Made by a program: the position numbers and the translations under genes. 12,970 nt of DNA from CAZSXS01 sp964611385 (GTDB lineage: Bacteria; Bacillota; Clostridia; Lachnospirales; CAYPQA01): assembly GCA_964611385.1 (NCBI GenBank), contig CAZSXS010000090.1:1-12970 (forward strand), in the 5' to 3' direction. Below the pieces are notes generated by a model, which worked only from the letters and a program-made list of their open reading frames with translations, did no database searches and had not been told where the DNA came from. Shown here piece by piece: positions 1 to 5,835 of the stretch. The first letter of the stretch is position 1. Every line of letters begins with the position of its first letter.

Positions 1-30
1 TCAAAAAGATTATTGCAATTTACCCATGTA

Positions 31-74
31 CTCCATGCAAAGAATCACCATCTTCCCTACAACTTTGCATGGAG
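31..74. repeat. Perfect 12-bp inverted repeat with 20-nt loop
   Basis: CTCCATGCAAAG at 31-42 is exactly complementary to CTTTGCATGGAG at 63-74. No T-run follows on either strand, so it is not a standard intrinsic terminator. The right arm lies inside the last codons of a 17-codon minus-strand ORF (57-110), and the left arm lies just downstream of that ORF's stop. It could be an attenuator-like or RBS-masking hairpin for a gene beyond the left edge, or a protein-binding dyad. The function is not known. Confidence 0.7.
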
Positions 75-110
75 AGCTGCATTCAAGAACCCTAAGCATT
101 TTGTTTTCAT
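57..110 (-). CDS. Possible 17-aa small ORF / leader peptide
   Basis: An ATG at 110 is preceded on the minus strand by GGAGGTG (117-123) with about 6 nt spacing, a strong Shine-Dalgarno match. The ORF encodes MKTKCLGFLNAALHAKL and stops at TAG (57-59). The last codons form one arm of the 12-bp inverted repeat at 31-74, so a ribosome finishing this ORF would cover that arm. This geometry resembles leader-peptide attenuation, but no run of a diagnostic amino acid is present and the downstream gene would be outside the window. It lies downstream of a minus-strand promoter (302-329) and a structured RNA candidate. It is not a recognised family and the RBS could be fortuitous. Confidence 0.25.
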   Translation of the reverse strand: MKTKCLGFLNAALHAKL

Positions 111-130
111 GCGCTTCACCTCCATTTTGA

Positions 131-295
131 AAAAAGAATGTTTCTACCCATAGCACTCGCTTTTTTGCCGCTAAATCTTAGATAACTTGCGGCCCCGCGG
201 GAGCCCCACGGTACTTTACCACTTGCGGAAAGTGCAGAATCGGTCACACGCTTAGGATAAGCGCGTGAAATGTTCCTCGTTTCCTATGTACCTTT
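131..295 (-). ncRNA. Candidate structured RNA (multi-hairpin), unidentified
   Basis: This is a GC-rich island in AT-rich intergenic DNA, transcribed leftward from a good promoter. Predicted helices on the minus strand are 258-267/245-254 (10 bp, loop 3), 212-236 (7 of 9 bp), 205-211/195-201 (7 bp, loop 3), 189-193/167-171 (5 bp), and a closing helix joining both ends, 284-290 with 145-153 (7 bp and a 2-nt bulge). In the first and third helices the only non-Watson-Crick pair is G-U on the minus strand but A-C on the plus strand, which argues that the RNA is the minus strand. A weak 5-bp hairpin followed by six T (minus strand) near 131-136 could end it, giving about 165 nt. Alternatively it is the 5' leader of the small ORF at 57-110 and a gene beyond the left edge. 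I compared it by eye with T-box, lysine, cobalamin, FMN, SAM, TPP, c-di-GMP, SRP, RNase P and tmRNA hallmarks and found no convincing match. Confidence 0.45.
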
Positions 296-301
296 GGTAA
301 T

Positions 302-329
302 AGTATAGCACAAAAAATAAATATTTCAA
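302..329 (-). promoter_or_regulatory. Sigma-A type promoter, leftward
   Basis: On the minus strand TTGAAA (324-329) and TATACT (302-307) are separated by 16 nt. This predicts a start near 295, immediately before the structured RNA candidate. It is divergent from the tdh promoter at 439-466. Confidence 0.6.
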
Positions 330-438
330 CCACAACAATCCAAACCACTTTGCGTAAGATGTCGCCGAATCCGCTATAAGTGTTGCAGCAAAAAATAGCG
401 ATTGTTTTAAAAGACCCTAAGAAATCTCCATATTGATA

Positions 439-466
439 TTGAAATTTTCTGGAGAATTATTATAAT
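439..466 (+). promoter_or_regulatory. Sigma-A type promoter for tdh-kbl, with dyad in the spacer
   Basis: TTGAAA (439-444) and a consensus TATAAT (461-466) are separated by 16 nt, giving a predicted start near 473. The spacer and promoter edge contain an imperfect palindrome, AATTTTCTGGAGAATT (443-458, six of eight pairs), which resembles the CodY box with about three mismatches. A second inverted pair, TCTCCA (425-430) and TGGAGA (450-455), overlaps it. A repressor bound here would block RNA polymerase. CodY control of amino-acid catabolism is plausible but only inferred. The 5' leader to tdh would be about 265 nt. Confidence 0.65.
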
Positions 467-479
467 GACTATGCTTAGA

Positions 480-513
480 CTCAGTCTCCAAAACAAGTTT
501 GAAGTTGACTGAG
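480..513 (+). other. Small hairpin at the start of the tdh leader
   Basis: CTCAGTC (480-486) pairs perfectly with GACTGAG (507-513). It begins within about 10 nt of the predicted transcription start and is separated by one base from the 18-bp stem that starts at 515, so the leader would open with two adjacent helices. No T-run follows. Confidence 0.4.
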
Positions 514-514
514 A

Positions 515-690
515 TATACTGTGAACGGGCATAAATTGCACAAAGCGATACGATGAAAGCGTGGGAAGGGATACCGCCCGAAGTGGCTTGCGACCAGCAC
601 TAGTGTAGGGCGATGTCCCTTCCGACGCTTGGACGTGGATTTCCTTGGCACTTGGTACGTGCTGTGATATAAATGCCCGTTCATAGTATA
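515..690 (+). repeat. 176-bp element with 18-bp terminal inverted repeats: structured tdh leader RNA or MITE-like insertion
   Basis: Positions 515-532 pair with 673-690 over 18 bp; the one exception (521/684) is a G-U pair in the plus-strand RNA and an A-C mismatch on the other strand. Nested inside are a 15-bp stem 557-571/616-630 with one G-G mismatch, a 5-bp stem 575-579/608-612, and a side hairpin 647-651/659-663. The result is a rod: closing stem, internal bubble with a hairpin on its 3' strand, then an apical arm. This outline resembles 6S RNA, but no terminator follows and the RNA would run on into tdh. Alternatively the TA at each outer end, the long terminal repeats and the higher GC than the flanks fit a miniature inverted-repeat transposable element inserted between promoter and gene. 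Minus-strand ORFs across it look like chance readings of structured sequence. No matching second copy is in the window. Confidence 0.55.
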
Positions 691-737
691 GTTTCATTTG
701 TACAAGCAGACACATTGACAAAAGAAAGGATGATTAG

Positions 738-1769
738 ATGCTTGCATTAGTAAAAAGTAAGGCTGAGCGGGGATTGTGGCTAGAAGAGGTGCCAGTACCA
801 AAGCTGGGACCCAATGATGTAATGATCAAGATCAAAAAAACTTCCATCTGCGGAACCGATGTTCATATTTATAACTGGGACGACTGGTCGAAAAATCATA
901 TTCCTGTACCCCTAACCATTGGTCATGAATTTGTTGGCACCATTGAGCAAGTGGGGCCAAATGTGGAAGGTTTTGAAATCGGCGAATTGGTTTCAGGGGA
1001 GGGGCATCTGGTTTGCGGCAAGTGCAGAAACTGTCTGGCCGGAAGAAGACATCTTTGTAAGGATACCAGGGGGGTAGGTGTAAACTATCCCGGTGCTTTT
1101 GCGCAATACCTGGTCATTCCATACACCAATGTTTGGAAATGCTCCAAGAACATTCCAGAGGAGCTTTTTTCTTGCTTTGATCCTTTAGGAAACGCCACGC
1201 ATACAGCCCTGTCCTTTGACTTAGTTGGGGAGGACGTATTGATTACAGGCGCTGGGCCAATCGGCATAATGGCTGCTGCGATCTGCCGACATGTAGGTGC
1301 CCGCCACGTAGTAATCAGCGACATCAACGATTACCGGCTGAGTCTGGCCAAGCAAATGGGCGCAACGGTAACGGTTAATGTTAAGAACGAAAATCTTCAC
1401 GATGTAATGGACCGCATCGGCATGAAGGAAGGCTTTGATGTGGGTCTTGAGATGAGCGGAAATCCCAAGGCATTCAGTGACATGGTGGATTTAATGTATC
1501 ATGGAGGAAAGATCGCCTTATTGGGCATACCCAGCAAAAACCAGACCATTGACTGGGAAAAGGTGGTCTTTAACGGCTTAAACATCAAAGGCATCTACGG
1601 GCGAGAAATGTACGAAACCTGGTATAAAATGAGCGCCATGCTCGAAAGCGGGCTAGACATACTTCCAGTAATCACGCACCGCTTTGATGTCAGAGACTTT
1701 GAAAAGGGTTTTGAGGCCATGAACTCCGGGCAATCTGGCAAAGTCATCCTGGACTGGCAGAATATTTAG
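738..1769 (+). CDS. tdh: L-threonine 3-dehydrogenase
   Basis: A zinc-dependent medium-chain dehydrogenase that oxidises L-threonine to 2-amino-3-ketobutyrate with NAD+ in the cytoplasm. The 343-aa length is normal for Tdh. Catalytic zinc ligands appear as C38, H63 and E64 (GHEF), with T40 and H43 as in Tdh. The structural zinc lobe is C93, C96, C99 and C107. The Rossmann nucleotide loop GAGPIG is at 171-176, with D195 placed to bind the NAD ribose. The stretch CFDPLGNATHTAL (146-158) is typical of Tdh rather than of sorbitol dehydrogenase. The start is supported by AAAGGA at about 725-730. It is followed 71 bp later by kbl, whose product consumes the unstable ketone, so the pair forms the Thr-to-Gly route. 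The leader is long and structured. A generic zinc alcohol dehydrogenase is the alternative, but the kbl neighbour makes it unlikely. Confidence 0.96.
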   Translation: MLALVKSKAERGLWLEEVPVPKLGPNDVMIKIKKTSICGTDVHIYNWDDWSKNHIPVPLTIGHEFVGTIEQVGPNVEGFEIGELVSGEGHLVCGKCRNCLAGRRHLCKDTRGVGVNYPGAFAQYLVIPYTNVWKCSKNIPEELFSCFDPLGNATHTALSFDLVGEDVLITGAGPIGIMAAAICRHVGARHVVISDINDYRLSLAKQMGATVTVNVKNENLHDVMDRIGMKEGFDVGLEMSGNPKAFSDMVDLMYHGGKIALLGIPSKNQTIDWEKVVFNGLNIKGIYGREMYETWYKMSAMLESGLDILPVITHRFDVRDFEKGFEAMNSGQSGKVILDWQNI

Positions 1770-1814
1770 AGTGAAAGACCGTGGGTGAGAGGAGAAATTG
1801 GAATAAATAAAAAA

Positions 1815-1834
1815 GCGGCCAAGCCGCAGGGAGG
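1815..1834 (+). promoter_or_regulatory. Hairpin abutting the kbl ribosome binding site
   Basis: GCGGC (1815-1819) and GCCGC (1823-1827) form a 5-bp GC hairpin with a 3-nt loop directly before the GGGAGGG Shine-Dalgarno (about 1829-1834) for the ATG at 1841. There is no T-run, so it is not a terminator. It could shield the kbl start region or affect processing of the tdh-kbl message. It is short and may be fortuitous. Confidence 0.35.
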
Positions 1835-1840
1835 GTATTA

Positions 1841-3010
1841 ATGAAAAAAGCACTAAAGATCATTCGGGAAGAAATCAAGGGAATCAATGAAAATGGAATG
1901 TATAAGAATGAGCGCATTCTGACAACGCCGCAAGGCAAGAACATCAGCACCACGGTTAAAAAATCTATCATAAACATGTGCGCCAACAATTATCTGGGTT
2001 TGGCAAATGATGCTCAGATCATTCAGGCGGCCAAGGATGGGATGGACAAATGGGGTTATGGTCTTTCTTCTGTCCGCTTTATTTGCGGCACCCAGGAGAT
2101 CCACAAAACGTTGGAAGCCAAGATGAGCGAGTTCTTAAAAATGGAGGACACCATACTCTACACCTCCTGTTTTGATGCAAACACCGGTCTGTTTGAAACC
2201 CTATTGACTAAGGACGATGCCATCATCAGTGACGAGTCCAACCATGCAAGTATTATCGACGGCGTGCGGCTTTGCAAGGCCAATCGTTTCCGCTACAAAA
2301 ACAATAACATGCAGGATTTACGGGAGCAGCTGGAAGCCGCCAAAGATTGCCGCATTAAGTTGATTGTAACCGACGGCGTATTTTCCATGGATGGCATTGT
2401 GGCCAATCTGGAAGCCATTTGCGATCTTGCTGAAGAATATGATGCCCTTCTCATGGTAGATGACAGTCATTCTGTAGGCTTCATGGGCGAAAACGGGCGT
2501 GGAACGCATGAGCATTGCAAGGTTTTCGGACGGATTGACATCCTGACAGGAACCTTTGGTAAGGCGCTTGGCGGTGCCAGCGGCGGCTACACTTCCGGTC
2601 GAAAAGAGATTATTGAGCTTCTCAGACAAAGAAGCCGTCCTTATCTTTTCTCCAATACATTAGCCCCTGCTATTGCAGCTGGAACCTTAAAGACCATTGA
2701 GCTTTTAAGCAGCTGTACAGACAAAAGAGACACCTTAATGGAGAACACCGCTTTCTACCGCAAGCTTTTGAAGGACAACAACTTTGATATCATAGACGGA
2801 ATCCACCCCATCGTACCCATTATGTTCTACGACGAGAAAAAAGCCACCGCTGTGGCCGAAAAGCTATACGAAAAAGACATTTATGCAATCGGCTTTACTT
2901 ATCCCGTGGTTCCAAAGGGAAAAGCCAGAATCCGGACTCAGGTCTGTGCGACGCACACAAAGGAAGAGTTAGCTTATGTGGTGGAATCTTTAAAAGAAGC
3001 AGTTAAATAA
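1841..3010 (+). CDS. kbl: Glycine C-acetyltransferase (2-amino-3-ketobutyrate CoA ligase)
   Basis: A PLP-dependent alpha-oxoamine synthase fold enzyme that cleaves 2-amino-3-ketobutyrate with CoA to glycine and acetyl-CoA. At 389 aa it is close to the usual family size of about 395. The Schiff-base lysine is K241 in GTFGKALGG (237-245). The PLP-contacting motif DDSHS is at 207-211, DESNHASIIDG at 131-141 carries the ring-stacking histidine, and NNYLGLA (49-55) is the N-terminal substrate motif. The start has a strong GGAGGG site about 7 nt upstream. Paralogues in this fold (BioF, HemA, SPT) are possible from sequence alone, but adjacency to tdh on the same transcript decides for Kbl. In an amino-acid fermenter the products feed glycine reduction and acetyl-CoA pools; that is inference. 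Confidence 0.96.
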   Translation: MKKALKIIREEIKGINENGMYKNERILTTPQGKNISTTVKKSIINMCANNYLGLANDAQIIQAAKDGMDKWGYGLSSVRFICGTQEIHKTLEAKMSEFLKMEDTILYTSCFDANTGLFETLLTKDDAIISDESNHASIIDGVRLCKANRFRYKNNNMQDLREQLEAAKDCRIKLIVTDGVFSMDGIVANLEAICDLAEEYDALLMVDDSHSVGFMGENGRGTHEHCKVFGRIDILTGTFGKALGGASGGYTSGRKEIIELLRQRSRPYLFSNTLAPAIAAGTLKTIELLSSCTDKRDTLMENTAFYRKLLKDNNFDIIDGIHPIVPIMFYDEKKATAVAEKLYEKDIYAIGFTYPVVPKGKARIRTQVCATHTKEELAYVVESLKEAVK

Positions 3011-3046
3011 GGATTCAAAAAAGCCGAACATGGCTTGAAGATAGAC

Positions 3047-3077
3047 TAGCCGACAATCGAACTGTCGGCTACTTTTG
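3047..3077 (+). terminator. Intrinsic terminator of tdh-kbl
   Basis: TAGCCGACA (3047-3055) pairs perfectly with TGTCGGCTA (3063-3071), with a 7-nt loop, followed by CTTTTGT. A smaller AAGCC/GGCTT hairpin (3021-3036) precedes it. It lies 37 bp after the kbl stop and separates kbl from the next promoter. Confidence 0.8.
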
Positions 3078-3095
3078 TATAAACTGTTATAAAAT

Positions 3096-3119
3096 TACCA
3101 TGATTATGCATGGTATACT
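3096..3119 (+). promoter_or_regulatory. Extended -10 promoter with overlapping palindrome, upstream of traX-like gene
   Basis: TGGTATACT (3111-3119) is an extended -10 element; no good -35 is visible at the right distance. The palindrome TACCATG (3096-3102) and CATGGTA (3109-3115) overlaps the -10, a position where a repressor would block transcription. The transcript would have a leader of about 120 nt containing a long-range GCCGCC (3143-3148) / GGCGGC (3184-3189) pairing. Confidence 0.45.
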
Positions 3120-3248
3120 CAGTTATGTTCAGCTTTGTACACGCCGCCGCTCAAAACAATAGAATTGAACCAGGTTGAATAATGGCGGCTTGGTAAAAGT
3201 TTTAGAGACTGAGTGTAGGTAGCAATCATTACTCTAGGAGTTGAAAGA

Positions 3249-4208
3249 ATGTCAGCATTCGCACTAAAAATCATTGCATCAATCTGCATGTTAATTGACC
3301 ACATCGGTGCGGTTTTCCCTGTGCCGCTTACACCAGCAGTTTTTCGTTTAATTGGCAGAATCGCCTTTCCGATCTACGCTTACCTGATTGCAGAGGGTTG
3401 TAAGCATACGAAAAACAAAAATAAATATTTGCTACGGCTTGGTATTTTTGCGATTATTTCAGAAATCCCCTTCGACCTTGCTTTTATGCAATATCAGACT
3501 CATGATTTTCAACGCTTGAACATCAATTTCTTCTATCAAACGAATGTGTTTTATTCCCTATTTTTGGGTGCTGCTTGCATTTGTGTTTATGAAAGCCTAA
3601 AAACGAAACGACAACCATGGATAGCGCTCATACCACTTATCATCGTACCCATATCGCTGGTGCTGGCGTTCCTGTTACAGGACAAGATCAGTTGGCGCAT
3701 CCCCCTATCCATCGGTTTCCTTACTTATACGGCGGCGGCTTTATGGTTAAGCCATTTTCTGTACGACGATGAAGCCACCCCGAAAACTGTTCTCCTTCGA
3801 AACATACTTCCGATTGTAGTAACCGTGCCTATTTTCATGCTGGGCAGCATCATGGATACCGATTACGGCATGTACGCAGTACTATACATACTGATTTTCT
3901 ATCTAGCAAAGCCGGACAACAGAATTATCAGAACAATCATTATGTTTGTGGTTGTGTTCTTAGAATACGCATACCCTTACTTCTTTTGGCTATGCTTTAG
4001 AATATACCGTATAAGGCTATTTTTACTACCTGGAAAAGCCATGTTTTTCCAAAGTAACCTCGACTACTTTTGGTTTGCATTGGCATCCGTGCCCCTCGTG
4101 TTCCTGTACAATGGTAAGCAAGGCCCAAAAGTTAAATGGGCATTCTATATTTTCTACCCCGCTCATATAGCCGCATTGGTTGCGATCAAGTTTGTTATAT
4201 CACGATGA
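3249..4208 (+). CDS. TraX-family integral membrane protein (predicted acetyltransferase-like)
   Basis: A polytopic membrane protein of 319 aa with roughly eight hydrophobic segments. The N-terminus carries the family's hallmarks: MLIDHIG with D17-H18, RLIGRIAFPIYAYLIAEG (33-50), and SEIPFDL (71-77). The C-terminus has FYP and H306. The founding member, F-plasmid TraX, N-acetylates F-pilin, but chromosomal TraX homologues in Bacillota usually lack conjugation genes nearby, and none is seen here, so the natural substrate is unknown. It may act on a surface protein, lipid or glycan; that is inference. The start is set by AGGAG (3236-3240), 8 nt upstream. It is a monocistron with its own extended -10 promoter and a strong terminator. 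A few rarer features in the middle (residues 150-260) are just hydrophobic segments with no recognised motif. Confidence 0.88.
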   Translation: MSAFALKIIASICMLIDHIGAVFPVPLTPAVFRLIGRIAFPIYAYLIAEGCKHTKNKNKYLLRLGIFAIISEIPFDLAFMQYQTHDFQRLNINFFYQTNVFYSLFLGAACICVYESLKTKRQPWIALIPLIIVPISLVLAFLLQDKISWRIPLSIGFLTYTAAALWLSHFLYDDEATPKTVLLRNILPIVVTVPIFMLGSIMDTDYGMYAVLYILIFYLAKPDNRIIRTIIMFVVVFLEYAYPYFFWLCFRIYRIRLFLLPGKAMFFQSNLDYFWFALASVPLVFLYNGKQGPKVKWAFYIFYPAHIAALVAIKFVISR

Positions 4209-4250
4209 TACATAACCCAAAAAGACGCATACTCAACAGACTTCCAACAA

Positions 4251-4297
4251 AAAAGCTGCTGTATACCCAAGCAAAACTCAGGTATACAGCAGCTTTT
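4251..4297. terminator. Bidirectional intrinsic terminator between convergent units
   Basis: A perfect 17-bp stem pairs 4251-4267 with 4281-4297, with a 13-nt loop. The stem base is A-rich on the left and T-rich on the right. Rightward it is followed by CTCTTTCT, and leftward the minus strand reads through six T and then GTT. It ends the traX-like transcript and, 10 bp after the floA stop, the long minus-strand operon. Confidence 0.9.
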
Positions 4298-4307
4298 CTC
4301 TTTCTAC

Positions 4308-5309
4308 TTAGCTCTTTTTCTCAGATGTCTTAACACCAACATCAATGTTTAACCCGCTGATGCTTTCACGCATCTTGGTGTCGGCTTTTGTGTTTTCCAT
4401 TTTGTAGTAGTCCATGATGTTTAGATGCCCGTTCCTTAAGGCCTCGGAGATGGCTAATGGTACTTGTGCCTCCGCTTCTACTACCTTGGCTCTTTGCTCT
4501 TGTACAAATGCCTTCATTTCTTGCTCTCTGGCTATAGCTATGGCCTTGCGCTCCTCAGCCTTGGCTTGGGCGATTTGCTTGTCGGCCTCGGCTTGCTCAA
4601 TTTGAAGATGAGCCCCGATGTTTCTGCCTACATCAATGTCCGCAATGTCTATGGAGAGGATTTCAAAAGCTGTGCCGGAATCAAGCCCCTTGGCTAATAC
4701 CGTCTGGGATATCCTGTCGGGATTTTCCAGTACGCCCTTGTGCGATTGAGAGGAACCAACCGTGGTTACGATGCCTTCACCGACACGGGCAGAAATGGTC
4801 GCTTCGCCTGCGCCACCTACCAGCCTTGATAAGTTGGCACGTACGGTAACCTTGGCTACAACCTTGACCTCAATCCCGTCCAGTGCTACTGCAGAAATTA
4901 AAGGTGTTTCAATGATTTTCGGGGAAACGCTCATCCGTACTGCCTCGAAAACGTCCCGACCTGCCAGATCAATAGCGGCAGCCCGTTCAAAGGTCAGTTC
5001 CAGATTGGCTCTGTGAGCGGCAATGAGTGCGTTCACTACATTGTCCACATGTCCACCAGAAAGTAAGTGTGCTTCCAATTGGTTCACATCAACCTCAAGG
5101 CCAGCCTTCGTACCCTTAATCAAAGGACGAATAACCATGTCAGGCCGCACACGCCGTAGGCGCATTCCGATGAGAGAAAAGATGCTAATCTTGACTCCCG
5201 CAGCCGTGGCGGATACCCAAAGACCAATGGGCACAAAGCTCAGGAAAACGGAAATCAAGATAATGGCCAGGGCAACGATTGATAACGTAGTGTAAATAAT
5301 CGGATCCAT
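4308..5309 (-). CDS. floA: Flotillin-like protein FloA (SPFH family)
   Basis: A membrane-anchored scaffold protein that forms oligomeric assemblies and marks functional membrane microdomains in Bacillota. At 333 aa it is full length. An N-terminal hydrophobic hairpin (about 5-33) anchors it, the SPFH/PHB-type region covers about 50-230, and the heptad-like, Ala/Glu-rich stretch EQAEADKQIAQAKAEERKA (238-256) through about 283 drives oligomerisation. The C-terminal signature NIMDYYKMENTKADTKMRESI-type segment (about 297-317) is diagnostic of the YqfA/FloA group rather than YuaG/FloT. GGAGG (5317-5321) sits 7 nt before the ATG. The gene lies 48 bp downstream of a short NfeD gene, the conserved partner arrangement. 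It is last in a minus-strand operon and is followed by the strong terminator at 4251-4297. Confidence 0.95.
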   Translation of the reverse strand: MDPIIYTTLSIVALAIILISVFLSFVPIGLWVSATAAGVKISIFSLIGMRLRRVRPDMVIRPLIKGTKAGLEVDVNQLEAHLLSGGHVDNVVNALIAAHRANLELTFERAAAIDLAGRDVFEAVRMSVSPKIIETPLISAVALDGIEVKVVAKVTVRANLSRLVGGAGEATISARVGEGIVTTVGSSQSHKGVLENPDRISQTVLAKGLDSGTAFEILSIDIADIDVGRNIGAHLQIEQAEADKQIAQAKAEERKAIAIAREQEMKAFVQEQRAKVVEAEAQVPLAISEALRNGHLNIMDYYKMENTKADTKMRESISGLNIDVGVKTSEKKS

Positions 5310-5357
5310 ACAAAAACCTCCATTTAAATGAAAATCAATCAGAAAACAAGCTAAAAA

Positions 5358-5822
5358 TTAGTTAGAATGAACTCTGGTAACGAAGAGCTTGTTCTCAGAA
5401 ACAGAAACAACCTTAATTTTTGTACCCTCGGGTATGTACCCCTCGGTGGAGTGTACGTCCGAGATGATGCCGTTAAAATCGGCAGTGCCTTGAGGCCGGA
5501 GCGCTGTTTTGGTCAGACCCACTTTCCCGATTAAGGCTTCGATATTTCCCAGATCCTTTTTTTCAAAGGCCAAAAAGTCATTCAGAATCAATTTGCCGTA
5601 AAGTTGCTTTTTGCGCAGGTACTTGTAAAGGCTGACAGCAACGATAACTACGATGGCAATCTGAACAGCGGGAATCAAGAAGCCAAAAGGAACGGTCAAC
5701 AGGGTAATCGCCGTACCAGAAATCAGGAAGGTTAGGCCGACAAAGCCACAGATTCCAAATCCTGGCATGAAGATTTCAATGCACAGCAAAATAGTGCCGA
5801 CAATGAGTAAGAATGTTGTCAT
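5358..5822 (-). CDS. Short NfeD-like protein (membrane plus OB-fold domain)
   Basis: This 154-aa protein has about three hydrophobic segments (3-20, 22-43, 47-68) with MPGFGICGFVG (19-29) in the first turn, a short basic linker, and a soluble C-terminal beta-barrel of the NfeD OB type (about 95-152), with LIGKVGLTKTALRPQG and YIPEGTKIKVVSV segments. The ClpP-like serine protease domain of long NfeD (YqeZ type) is absent, so this is the short NfeD1b form. Partners of SPFH proteins have this shape, and floA follows directly. The role is presumed to be assisting flotillin assembly or membrane localisation. The sbcC stop codon overlaps the AAAGGAGG site for this gene and only 13 bp separate the two, implying translational coupling. 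Confidence 0.9.
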   Translation of the reverse strand: MTTFLLIVGTILLCIEIFMPGFGICGFVGLTFLISGTAITLLTVPFGFLIPAVQIAIVVIVAVSLYKYLRKKQLYGKLILNDFLAFEKKDLGNIEALIGKVGLTKTALRPQGTADFNGIISDVHSTEGYIPEGTKIKVVSVSENKLFVTRVHSN

Positions 5823-5835
5823 TTTAAAACCTCCT

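Noticed and set aside
31..74. Intrinsic terminator
   Set aside because: The 12-bp stem is strong but neither side is followed by a T-run.
557..630. Lysine riboswitch, T-box or SRP-like motif in the apical arm
   Set aside because: A CCGAAGTGG-like string resembles part of the lysine riboswitch and GGGATACCGCCC resembles a T-box, but the other conserved junction elements, the T-box bulge, and a terminator are missing, and the neighbouring genes do not fit.
407..721. Minus-strand ORFs of 104 and 67 codons
   Set aside because: They run across the 18-bp inverted repeats and nested stems of the 515-690 element, have no good RBS, and their residues look like readings of structured DNA. They are antisense to the tdh leader.
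4136..4333. 65-codon plus-strand ORF overlapping the traX-like gene end
   Set aside because: It overlaps the traX-like gene in another frame and runs through the terminator stem at 4251-4297. It is a shadow.
4414..5295. Several plus-strand ORFs antisense to floA
   Set aside because: They are antisense to a full-length FloA with a strong RBS and conserved motifs, and have no promoter or RBS support.
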